Positions 9,880 to 17,128 of a DNA stretch of 64,000 bases are shown here, in pieces. The stretch is from Permianibacter fluminis (GTDB lineage Bacteria > Pseudomonadota > Gammaproteobacteria > Enterobacterales > Permianibacteraceae). The stretch is taken from contig NZ_JABMEG010000001.1 in assembly GCF_013179735.1 (NCBI RefSeq), positions 930,001 to 994,000 of the forward strand. The letters run 5' to 3'. A program made the position numbers and the translations under genes. The first letter of the stretch is position 1, and each line of letters opens with the position of its first letter. The notes under the pieces are model-generated. The model was not told where the DNA came from. It saw only the letters and a list, made by a program, of their open reading frames with translations, and made no database searches.

Positions 9880-9909
9880 TTGCATACAAAACGTTTGCAG
9901 GCGTACTAT
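9880..9909 (+). promoter_or_regulatory. Candidate ohr promoter with embedded OhrR operator
   Basis: TTGCAT (9880-9885), an 18-bp spacer and TACTAT (9904-9909) form a possible promoter. Within it, TACAAAACGTTTGCA (9885-9899) is a 15-bp imperfect palindrome with the same layout as the OhrR box of Bacillus (TACAATTnAATTGTA). Placement between -35 and -10 suits repression. The rest of the 337-nt gap 9702-10038 holds the upstream repeat and terminator plus a leader of about 125 nt. Confidence 0.5.
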
Positions 9910-10038
9910 GCCGCCATCCGAACCCGTTATCGGTTTCCCCTCCGACCCCACTGTGGCAATCCGGGGCCGGGTTGACGGGATACCGGGCCGGTGCCTTTTA
10001 CTAACCCGATTCACCTACCTCATCGCAGGAGTTACACC

Positions 10039-10464
10039 ATGTCCGTTCAAGTTCTCTATACCGCCGAAGCCACTGCCGTTGGTGGCCGCGAAGGCCAGAT
10101 CAAATCCTCCGATGGCGTGCTCGAAGCCAAGCTGGCCCTGCCCAAGCAACTGGGCGGTCCGGGCGGCGCGGCCACCAACCCGGAGCAATTGTTTGCCGCC
10201 GGCTACGCCGCCTGCTTTGAATCGGCGGTGCGCTTTGTTGCCCGCGAACAGAAGGTCGCGCTGACCCAGACTGCGGTCACCGCCAAGGTCGGCGTCGGTC
10301 CGCGTTCGGCCGGTGGCTTTGGCCTGACCGTTGCGCTCAGCGTGTCCTTGCCGGGCGTTGACCGCGCTGTGGCCGAAGGCCTGATCAAATTCGCCCACGA
10401 AAACATCTGCCCGTACTCGCATGCCACACGCGGCAATGTCGACGTCAGCATCGCACTGGCCTGA
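10039..10464 (+). CDS. ohr: Organic hydroperoxide resistance protein (Ohr, OsmC superfamily)
   Basis: This is a 141-residue cytosolic thiol peroxidase that reduces organic and fatty-acid hydroperoxides, normally using lipoyl proteins as reductant. Both active-site cysteines are present: C59 in YAACFESA and C124 in NICPYSHATRGN. The conserved Arg (R17, GGREGQ) and Glu (E49, NPEQLF) that hold the reactive Cys are also present. AGGAG lies 7 nt before the ATG at 10039. An OhrR-type regulator follows at 10560, the classic pairing. Confidence 0.96.
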   Translation: MSVQVLYTAEATAVGGREGQIKSSDGVLEAKLALPKQLGGPGGAATNPEQLFAAGYAACFESAVRFVAREQKVALTQTAVTAKVGVGPRSAGGFGLTVALSVSLPGVDRAVAEGLIKFAHENICPYSHATRGNVDVSIALA

Positions 10465-10485
10465 GCCACGCGGAAGTCGAGCATC

Positions 10486-10521
10486 GCAACTGGCCGCGCC
10501 GTTACAATCGCGGCCAGTTGC
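10486..10521. promoter_or_regulatory. Perfect 13-bp inverted repeat around a -10-like TACAAT
   Basis: GCAACTGGCCGCG (10486-10498) and CGCGGCCAGTTGC (10509-10521) are exact inverses separated by 10 nt that contain TACAAT (10503-10508). It lies between ohr and ohrR. There is no T-run after the stem, so it looks less like a terminator than an operator or promoter structure for ohrR. Confidence 0.55.
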
Positions 10522-10559
10522 TGTTCCTGATCGGCCTCGCGCCATCGTGAGTTCTCATC

Positions 10560-11036
10560 ATGCCAAGCCGTAAACCCGCTGCTGATTCTGCGGTCGCTGT
10601 CGCGGACGACTGGCTGCGGCTCGACGCCCAGCTTTGCTTTCGTCTTTATGCCGCCTCGCGCGGCCTGACCCGCTGCTATCAGCCGCTACTCGATGCGCTC
10701 GGCCTGACCTATCCGCAATACCTGGCGATGCTGGTGCTGTGGCAGCGCGACGGCATCACCGTCACGGATCTGAGCGAGCAACTGAAGCTGGACCCGAGCA
10801 CGATGACGCCACTGCTGAAACGTCTGGAATCGGCCGGCTGGGTGTCGCGGCAACGGCGCAAGAGCAATGAGCGGGAAGTCGAGATTGCGCTGACCGAGGC
10901 CGGTCGCGCCCTGCGCACACGTGCCCTGTCGGTGCCGCCGGCCGTGATGCAGGCCACCGGCTTGTCGATGACGGAGGCAGAAACTTTGCGGAGTTTGCTG
11001 GATAAACTGATGCTGCAGCTGGATAACTCTGGCTGA
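10560..11036 (+). CDS. ohrR: MarR-family peroxide-sensing repressor (OhrR-like)
   Basis: This is a 158-residue winged-helix repressor. The N-terminal reactive cysteine typical of OhrR is C26 in LDAQLCFRLY, the recognition helix region is DPSTMTPLLKRLESAGW, and the wing is RQRRKSNEREVEI. In two-cysteine OhrR proteins a C-terminal Cys near residue 127 resolves the oxidised sensor; here that region (VMQATGLSM) has none. The only other cysteine is C39, so it may act as a one-Cys type. Position after ohr supports autoregulation and control of ohr. Confidence 0.88.
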   Translation: MPSRKPAADSAVAVADDWLRLDAQLCFRLYAASRGLTRCYQPLLDALGLTYPQYLAMLVLWQRDGITVTDLSEQLKLDPSTMTPLLKRLESAGWVSRQRRKSNEREVEIALTEAGRALRTRALSVPPAVMQATGLSMTEAETLRSLLDKLMLQLDNSG

Positions 11037-11084
11037 TTTCGGCAGCCGCCGATTTTCAAATCGAAGATGCTTTGTTCGACAGGC

Positions 11085-11111
11085 AAAAACGCCCGCGGCA
11101 GCGGGCGTTTT
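11085..11111. terminator. Bidirectional terminator between ohrR and the OM barrel gene
   Basis: AAAAACGCCCGC (11085-11096), loop GGCA and GCGGGCGTTTT (11101-11111) form an 11-bp stem with A and T flanks, so it can serve both convergent genes. Confidence 0.9.
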
Positions 11112-11128
11112 CATGACGACTGTTCTGC

Positions 11129-11653
11129 TTAGAAACGAACGCCAAGGCCAAAATTGATGCTTGAGGCATCCGCATCCTCAACTTGGACCGATTCGTATTC
11201 AATCTTGATGCTGGCATGTGAACCGGCGTTGATATTCAGGCCAAACCCCATCAACAGATCATCGCCTTCTTCCGTATCGGTGCCTTCACCATCGACAAAG
11301 ACATCCACTTTCCACATCGACAAGCCCAGCTTGCCAAACACGCTGATGCTATCGTTCAACGGTGCCGCGCCGATCAGCGCAAAGTTGGTGGCTGAGAATT
11401 CTGCATCAAACCAGTACGTGTCCCAGCCATCGTAGCCATTGCTGCTGTACTTACCATACTTGCCGTGGGCAAGTTCAAAACCAAAATTCTCACTAACCAT
11501 GTGATTCAAAAACAGCTTGTAACCATTGTCCAATCCATCGCTTTCAATTTTGGCTTTGGTCATTTCAACGCCAATCGTGGTTTCTGCAGCGACTACTGGG
11601 GCAGCCAGTCCTGTTACAAGAAGCGCTGCCAACACTGCTGAGAGTTTACCCAT
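11129..11653 (-). CDS. Small outer-membrane beta-barrel protein
   Basis: It encodes 174 residues with a signal peptide (MGKLSAVLAALLVTGLAAPVVAA). Alternating amphipathic strands, Gly- and aromatic-rich turns and a C-terminal Phe (GLGVRF) are typical of the OmpA-like eight-strand barrel class recognised by the BAM machinery. An acidic loop DGEGTDTEEGDD could bind cations. AGGA lies upstream of the ATG at 11653. It is transcribed towards ohrR and shares its terminator. No closer family can be assigned by eye. Confidence 0.75.
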   Translation of the reverse strand: MGKLSAVLAALLVTGLAAPVVAAETTIGVEMTKAKIESDGLDNGYKLFLNHMVSENFGFELAHGKYGKYSSNGYDGWDTYWFDAEFSATNFALIGAAPLNDSISVFGKLGLSMWKVDVFVDGEGTDTEEGDDLLMGFGLNINAGSHASIKIEYESVQVEDADASSINFGLGVRF

Positions 11654-11792
11654 TTATATATTCCTGGTTTTCGATACTGAACAGTTAGGAAAAATCCGAA
11701 CCGCGGTTCGGCGGCGAACTGTAGGTAGGGTTGTCTGGCTCGTCAAGTTCAATTACATGACTGACGATGCCAACGCGCGTGAAGAATGGTTT

Positions 11793-13823
11793 CTAGTCGT
11801 CCAACAAGGCTTTCAGCGCGGCCAGCTTTTCATTCCGTACCTGTTCTTTTTCTTCCGCAGTTGCGTTCTTGGCGTTGTCCCACTTCAGATCGTCAACCGG
11901 CAGCTCGGCCAGAAACCGGCTTGGCTCGCAGCGGATGGTTTCGCCGAAGCGTTTGCGGGTGGTGCAGAGAGTAAAGGTCAGGGTTTCCTGGGCGCGGGTG
12001 ATGCCGACGTAGCAGAGCCGGCGTTCTTCTTCGATGCTGTTTTCTTCGATGCTGGTGCGGTGCGGCAGCAACTCTTCTTCCATGCCGACCATGTAGACGT
12101 GGGGATACTCCAGACCTTTGGCGGCGTGCAGCGTCAGCATCTGCACTTCGTCAGCGTTTTGCTCGTCTTCGGCGCTGCGCTCCAGCATGTCGCGTAACAG
12201 CAGTTTGTTGACCGCTTCGTCGAAACTAATTTTGGCGCCGTCTTTCAGTGAACGCTCCAACCAGCTCAGTAATTCCTGAACATTCTGCCACCGGCCTTGC
12301 GCGACTTTCGGGCTACTGGCTTGTTCGTACAGCCAGCCTTCGTAGCCGACGGCGCGCAGCAATTCGTTGATTGCCACAATGGCATCACCTTTACGGCAGG
12401 CCTCACCATAACGGCCGATCAGATCGCTGAATTGCCGCAACGCTGTCAACGGCCGACCGCTCAGTTCGGTCTCGAGGCCCAGTTCCCGGCAAGCGGGCAA
12501 CAGCGTGCGATGTCGGCGCTGGGCGTAGGCGCCGAGTTTTTCGATGGTGCTGGCGCCAATCTCGCGCCGCGGCACGTTGACGATGCGCAGAAACGCCGCG
12601 TCGTCTTCGTCATTGACCAGCAGTCGCAGATAGGCGAGTACGTCTTTGATCTCGGCTTTGCCAAAGAACGACTGACCACCGGACAGCTTGTACGGCACCT
12701 TGCGTTCAATCATGGCCTTTTCAAACAGCCGGGCCTGATGGTTGCCGCGAAACAGAATGGCAAACTGGCGCCATTTCAGGTTGCCGCGCATTTTCCGCAT
12801 CATGATCTCGTTGACCACGCGCTCGGACTCGTCTTCGTCGTTGGCGCAGTTCATTACCCGCAGCGGTTCGCCGAATTGTTTTTGCGACCACAGCGACTTC
12901 TCGAACATGTGCGGGTTGTTGGCGATCAAAGTGTTGGCGCATTTCAGGATGCGGCCGAACGAGCGATAGTTCTGCTCAAGCTTGATCACTTCCAGCTTGG
13001 GGTAATCAGCTTTCAGCTGATTCAGGTTTTCCGGATTGGCGCCGCGCCAGGCGTAAATGGATTGGTCATCGTCGCCGACCACGGTAAACGCCGCTCGATC
13101 ACCGGCCAGCAATTTGACCAGCTCGTACTGGGCGCCGTTGGTGTCCTGGTATTCATCGACCAACAAATAGCGAACCTTGTGCTGCCATTTGTTGCGGATG
13201 TGATCTTCTTCGCGCAGGCAAACGGCGGGTAGCAGGATCAGATCGTCAAAATCGAGTGCATGACAGGCGCGCTGGGTGCGTTGATAAGCCGCATAAGCTT
13301 TCGCTGCCAGGGTCTCTTCGGCATCCTTGGCGGCCGTGAGCGCTTGCTCGGGGGTCAGCAGCGCGTTCTTCCAGTTTGAAATCAGCATGCGCAAGCCGCC
13401 GAGCACTTGCTTGTCGACCTGATTCAGGTTGGCGGCATCGCGCAGCATCGCCAGCGAATCGTCTTCATCAAGCAAGGTGAACGAGGACTTCAACTGCAGC
13501 GCTTTGTGTTCGTGCCGAATGAAGGTCAGGCCGAGGGTGTGGAAGGTCGAGACATTGAGCTGGCCGGCGGTTTCACCCATCAGGCGGGCGGCGCGCTCTT
13601 TCATTTCGCGCGCGGCTTTGTTGGTGAAGGTCACCGCGTAAATGGATTCCGGTGCATAGCGCAGCGAATTCACCAGATGCGCCAGCTTGTGCGTGATCGC
13701 CAGTGTTTTGCCGCTACCAGCGCCGGCCAGCACCAGCAAGGGGCTGTGGACGTGGCGAACCGCTTGCTGTTGGGCGGGATTCAGCGAATTGAGGGAACTG
13801 GCGGGGGCGGACACGAGCAACAC
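11793..13823 (-). CDS. rep: ATP-dependent DNA helicase Rep
   Basis: This is a superfamily 1A 3'-5' helicase that moves with the replisome and clears protein blocks. Its 676 residues match E. coli Rep (673). Visible motifs are Q-motif LNPAQQQAV, Walker A AGAGSGKT (about 33-40), VTFTNKAAREMKER, STFHTLGL, Walker B LLVDEYQDTN, GDDDQSIYAWRGA, LEQNYRS, and motifs V/VI LHAAKGLEYPHVY and EERRLCYVGITRA. ISNWKN and the end region EPSRFLAELPVDDLKW are Rep-specific and separate it from the UvrD encoded at 59546. The first ATG (13823) is used; the family core starts at about residue 12. Confidence 0.95.
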   Translation of the reverse strand: MLLVSAPASSLNSLNPAQQQAVRHVHSPLLVLAGAGSGKTLAITHKLAHLVNSLRYAPESIYAVTFTNKAAREMKERAARLMGETAGQLNVSTFHTLGLTFIRHEHKALQLKSSFTLLDEDDSLAMLRDAANLNQVDKQVLGGLRMLISNWKNALLTPEQALTAAKDAEETLAAKAYAAYQRTQRACHALDFDDLILLPAVCLREEDHIRNKWQHKVRYLLVDEYQDTNGAQYELVKLLAGDRAAFTVVGDDDQSIYAWRGANPENLNQLKADYPKLEVIKLEQNYRSFGRILKCANTLIANNPHMFEKSLWSQKQFGEPLRVMNCANDEDESERVVNEIMMRKMRGNLKWRQFAILFRGNHQARLFEKAMIERKVPYKLSGGQSFFGKAEIKDVLAYLRLLVNDEDDAAFLRIVNVPRREIGASTIEKLGAYAQRRHRTLLPACRELGLETELSGRPLTALRQFSDLIGRYGEACRKGDAIVAINELLRAVGYEGWLYEQASSPKVAQGRWQNVQELLSWLERSLKDGAKISFDEAVNKLLLRDMLERSAEDEQNADEVQMLTLHAAKGLEYPHVYMVGMEEELLPHRTSIEENSIEEERRLCYVGITRAQETLTFTLCTTRKRFGETIRCEPSRFLAELPVDDLKWDNAKNATAEEKEQVRNEKLAALKALLDD

Positions 13824-13981
13824 ATCTCAGGACAACCAACAACGGGCCGGCATTGTAACGGTTGCTGCTGCGCTGTCGGACCTGAATGGCGAAAAAGCCG
13901 CGAGTTTGCCGCCGGTGCCGGGCGATTGCGGCTGGCACTACCGTGTGATCGGGAAGCGCTGGTTCGCTACCCAGGAAACGA

Positions 13982-14046
13982 CCCGTCCAGAAAACGCGCG
14001 ACTCAAAAAGTGAGCACTCCAGAAAACAGGCCTACCAGAAAAACCA
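13982..14046. repeat. Four degenerate 16-bp tandem repeats
   Basis: Units begin near 13982, 13999, 14015 and 14031 and share the core CCAGAAAAC (unit 2 is the most diverged). They lie in the roughly 290-nt stretch upstream of rep (13824-14115), which otherwise holds only a terminator and no gene that I can support. Confidence 0.55.
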
Positions 14047-14070
14047 ACGGCGCCCTGAGGCGCCGTTTAA
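14046..14070 (-). terminator. Terminator for the small minus-strand gene at 14116
   Basis: AACGGCGCC (14046-14054), loop CTGA and GGCGCCGTT (14059-14067) form a 9-bp stem. On the minus strand it is followed by GGTTTTT. Confidence 0.8.
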
Positions 14071-14115
14071 TTCAGCCAACTGGCTGAGTTGCAATATCGA
14101 CCAATTGTAATTGGT

Positions 14116-14325
14116 TCAAGCTTGTATAGGCCCTTGCCAGTAACCATGCGCAAACAATGTGGAGACCGGCAGGGTCAGGCCAGCACAGCGAACGCGGAGC
14201 GTATCCGGTTCACGAACTGATTCCTTGATAACCTGAACTGGCATCCACGGCAGCAGCGCAATCGGTTTGTAACGATACAAACCCGGTTGGCACGGGAAGC
14301 TACGTTGTGTTGTCACAGCATCCAT
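14116..14325 (-). CDS. Small hypothetical protein
   Basis: It encodes up to 69 residues, basic and Pro/Leu-rich (YRYKPIALLPWMPVQVIKE, LRVRCAGLTLPVS). I do not recognise a family. Support comes from a GGAGG directly before the ATG at 14325 and a strong terminator 45 nt past the stop. Because GGAGG abuts that ATG with no spacer, the in-frame GTG at 14316, 9 nt from GGAGG, may be the true start. The frame continues upstream to 14391 without better signals. It stands alone between rep and comM. Confidence 0.5.
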   Translation of the reverse strand: MDAVTTQRSFPCQPGLYRYKPIALLPWMPVQVIKESVREPDTLRVRCAGLTLPVSTLFAHGYWQGPIQA

Positions 14326-14484
14326 CCTCCATGTGACGTTACAGCAATCCCCCCATCGTCCCGGGGGGTGCGGAGTGTAAGGCAAGGGCAATGCCAGCCC
14401 GCCTCACTGTCAGAAAATTTGTCGCTCATTTGGCAATAAAAGCCCGATCTGTAAAATCTGGCGAAACCGCCAAAACACTAAACC

Positions 14485-15993
14485 TTACCCAAGTGCTTGT
14501 TGCAGGCGCTCCAGCCGTCTGTAGCTCAGCGCCTCCAGCAAGTGTGCACGCCCAATATTGTCACTTTCTGACAAATCGGCGATCGTTCGCGCCACCCGCA
14601 GAATTCGGTGACACGCACGTGCCGACAAACCCAGTTTGTCCATCGCCTGTTCAAGCAAATGGCTGTCATCGCTGCTCAATTCGCAATGTTTCAGCAAAGC
14701 CTTGCTGGCGAGCTGGGCATTGACCTGACCGCGCTTTTGTTGCCGTTCACGCGCAGCGAGCACTTGCTGTTTCACCTCGGCGCTGGCGGTTTCCTCGACC
14801 ACTTCCCGGCCCAACAAAGCTGCCCGCGGTACCGGTGGCACTTCGACATGCAGATCGATGCGATCCAAAAACGGCCCCGACAGTTTGTTCAGGTAGCGGC
14901 GCACTTCCAATGGCGAACAGCGGCAGCGGTCGGCGTTGCCGTAATGGCCGCAGGGGCAGGGATTCATCGCCGCGACCAGCTGAAACCGGGCCGGAAATTC
15001 GGCTTGGGCCGCAGCGCGGGAAATGGTCACTTTTCCGCTTTCCAGCGGCTCGCGCAGCACTTCCAGCACATGCCGATCGAACTCTGTCAGCTCATCCAGA
15101 AACAACACGCCGTGGTGCGCCAGCGAGATTTCGCCCGGTCGCGGCGTGGCGCCACCACCGACCAGCGCGACCGCCGAAGCGGTGTGATGCGGCGACCGAA
15201 ACGGCCGCCGGCGCCAGTTGCCGGCATCGAGGCCCTGCTGGCTAACCGAGGCAATCGCGGCGGCTTCCATGGCTTCATGATCATCAAGGTCGGGCAGGAT
15301 GCCGGGCAGGCGACTCGCCAACATGGTTTTGCCGGTGCCTGGAGGGCCGATAAAGAGCAGATTGTGGCCGCCTGCTGCGGCGATAGTGAGGGCTCGCTTG
15401 GCTGTGGCCTGACCGCGGACATCGGCCAGATCAGGATGGCTCGCCGTGGCGGCCAGCGCCACCGGTTCGGGCTCTGGCAACCGTTGCTGCCCCGACAGAT
15501 AGGCGCACACCTCCAGCAGATGCCGAGCCGCCAGCACGTCACCGCCGGCAAGGCTGGCTTCCTGGGCGTTGGCCGCCGGCAGCGCCAGTTTGCGGCCGGC
15601 GGCGCGGGTGGCCACTGCGACCGGCAACGCGCCGCTGAACGGTCGCAGTTCGCCGGACAGTGCCAGCTCGCCGATAAATTCGTGCTGTTCCAGCTTGTCG
15701 GCCGGGATTTGGCCGGTCGCGGCCAGAATGCCGAGCGCAATCGGTAGATCAAAGCGGCCGCCGTCTTTCGGCAGATCGGCCGGTGCCAGATTGACCGTGA
15801 TGCGCTGGGCGGGGAATTCAAATTTGGCGGTCAGCAGCGCCGAGCGAACCCGGTCCTTGCTTTCCTTCACCGCCGTTTCCGGCAGGCCGACGATGCTGAA
15901 GCCGGGCAAGCCCGCCGACAGATGCGTCTCGACGACCACCTGCGGTGCTTGCACGCCATAGCCGGCGCGAGTGAAGACCAGTGACAGACTCAT
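14485..15993 (-). CDS. comM: YifB/ComM family Mg-chelatase-like AAA+ helicase
   Basis: The product has 502 residues. ComM is a hexameric helicase that extends heteroduplex during homologous recombination in natural transformation. An N-terminal LonC-like ChlI domain (GFSIVGLPETAVKES, PADLPKDGGRFDLPIA) is followed by the AAA+ core with Walker A GPPGTGKT (216-223), Walker B GVLFLDELTEF and a Cys pair AMNPCPCGHYG. The end ALSYRRLERL is typical. The start is the ATG at 15993 with AGGGA 8 nt upstream; the longer frame to 16128 lacks homology. It is next to ubiK, a common gammaproteobacterial pairing. Confidence 0.95.
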   Translation of the reverse strand: MSLSLVFTRAGYGVQAPQVVVETHLSAGLPGFSIVGLPETAVKESKDRVRSALLTAKFEFPAQRITVNLAPADLPKDGGRFDLPIALGILAATGQIPADKLEQHEFIGELALSGELRPFSGALPVAVATRAAGRKLALPAANAQEASLAGGDVLAARHLLEVCAYLSGQQRLPEPEPVALAATASHPDLADVRGQATAKRALTIAAAGGHNLLFIGPPGTGKTMLASRLPGILPDLDDHEAMEAAAIASVSQQGLDAGNWRRRPFRSPHHTASAVALVGGGATPRPGEISLAHHGVLFLDELTEFDRHVLEVLREPLESGKVTISRAAAQAEFPARFQLVAAMNPCPCGHYGNADRCRCSPLEVRRYLNKLSGPFLDRIDLHVEVPPVPRAALLGREVVEETASAEVKQQVLAARERQQKRGQVNAQLASKALLKHCELSSDDSHLLEQAMDKLGLSARACHRILRVARTIADLSESDNIGRAHLLEALSYRRLERLQQALG

Positions 15994-16190
15994 GCGCATC
16001 CCTGTGCAAAAACAACGTGAGCGGAGGCAATGCCAAACGGGCGGACCGGCCATCCTGACCGGAGTGCTTACTGTAGGAGGTGGCGGGCGACAGCGGCTAT
16101 GGCCGATCTCGCAAAGCGCTGTCGGCAATCGTCACCCGAAACCGTTCCGGCGAGCGGGTGTTGTCGCCCACTCGCTGCGTTTCTGGCCGC

Positions 16191-16442
16191 TTAGCTGTCG
16201 CTGTCGCGGGCTTTCAGTGCCGCCAGCTCGGCTTCGAGTGCGTCGAGTTTTTCCCGGGTCCGGGCCAACACCTTGACCTGGGCATCGAACTCCTCGCGGG
16301 TGACCAGATTGAGTTTGCCGAACTGGGCCGTCAGCAAGGCGCGAAAATTCTGTTCGGTTTCCGCTTGCATGGCCTTCAGCTGTGGCGGCAGGCTGTCGCC
16401 CAAACGGCGGGCCAGATCGGCAATGGTCTGTGCGTCTATCAT
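16191..16442 (-). CDS. ubiK: Ubiquinone biosynthesis accessory factor UbiK (BMFP/YqiC)
   Basis: This is an 83-residue helical, coiled-coil protein. The N-terminus IADLARRLGDSLPPQL, the central NFRALLTAQFGKLNLVTREEFD and the C-terminal heptads with LDALEAELAALK match the membrane-fusogenic YqiC family. UbiK binds UbiJ and lipids in the soluble Ubi complex. It is upstream of comM on the same strand and divergent from the DUF4124 gene. Confidence 0.92.
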   Translation of the reverse strand: MIDAQTIADLARRLGDSLPPQLKAMQAETEQNFRALLTAQFGKLNLVTREEFDAQVKVLARTREKLDALEAELAALKARDSDS

Positions 16443-16534
16443 GGTGGCATTCAGGTAGCGGTCGGCAGGCGGCCAGTTTAGCGGACTTCGGTCCCCGGCT
16501 GGGCCAGCGACCCACCAACAAGCAGGAGCAATGA

Positions 16535-17011
16535 ATGGTCAGGCAGAACCGAGTCCGGTTGGCAGTGCTGTGTTTAGCAATCGCAACGCTGTCCGCGGCA
16601 GCCGGGCAGATGTATCGCTGGGTCGACAAGGACGGCAAGGTGCATTACAGCGATCAGCCACCGCCGGCGGACGCCAAACAAACCGCGCAGATGGCGACCC
16701 CGGTTGCCAGCGAGCCGCAGGAAGGTAGCAGCAACGAAACCGCGGCCGAACGGGCCGAACGGATGCGCAAAGCCGCCGATGCCATCAGCGCCGACCGCAG
16801 CGCCCGGCAAGGGAACAAGGCCGAAAACGCCGCCAACCGGGCCAAGCAGGAGCAGGCCTGTGCCAGTGCCAAAGCCGAGCTGGAGAAGTTCAACAACGCC
16901 AACCTGAAGTTCATGCGTGATGAAAATAATCAACGCCGCGAGATGAGTGACTCCGAGTACCAACAGGTCGAGGCGGCGCTGAAGGCCGAGGTCGAAAAAT
17001 CCTGCCGATAA
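16535..17011 (+). CDS. DUF4124 domain-containing exported protein
   Basis: It encodes 158 residues. A signal peptide (RLAVLCLAIATLSAAAG) leads into the DUF4124 motif MYRWVDKDGKVHYSDQPPP (about residues 26-44), followed by an Ala/Glu/Lys-rich helical tail. AGGAG lies 6 nt before the ATG at 16535, and a competing ATG at 16531 is out of frame. DUF4124 proteins are small periplasmic proteins of unknown function, common in gammaproteobacteria. Confidence 0.85.
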   Translation: MVRQNRVRLAVLCLAIATLSAAAGQMYRWVDKDGKVHYSDQPPPADAKQTAQMATPVASEPQEGSSNETAAERAERMRKAADAISADRSARQGNKAENAANRAKQEQACASAKAELEKFNNANLKFMRDENNQRREMSDSEYQQVEAALKAEVEKSCR

Positions 17012-17062
17012 ACGGTGGCCGGCAGGCCGAAAAAACCGGTAACACCCCTTGGTGATTCTGCA

Positions 17063-17068
17063 TACAAT
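17063..17068 (+). promoter_or_regulatory. Candidate -10 element of speA
   Basis: TACAAT lies 61 nt before the speA ATG. No good -35 is visible at 16-18 bp, so this is a weak call. Confidence 0.35.
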
Positions 17069-17128
17069 GCGCGCCTCTTTTCAGAGGTGCCATCTTCCCG
17101 GAGACGCCTTTTCCCGAGGATAAAGGTC

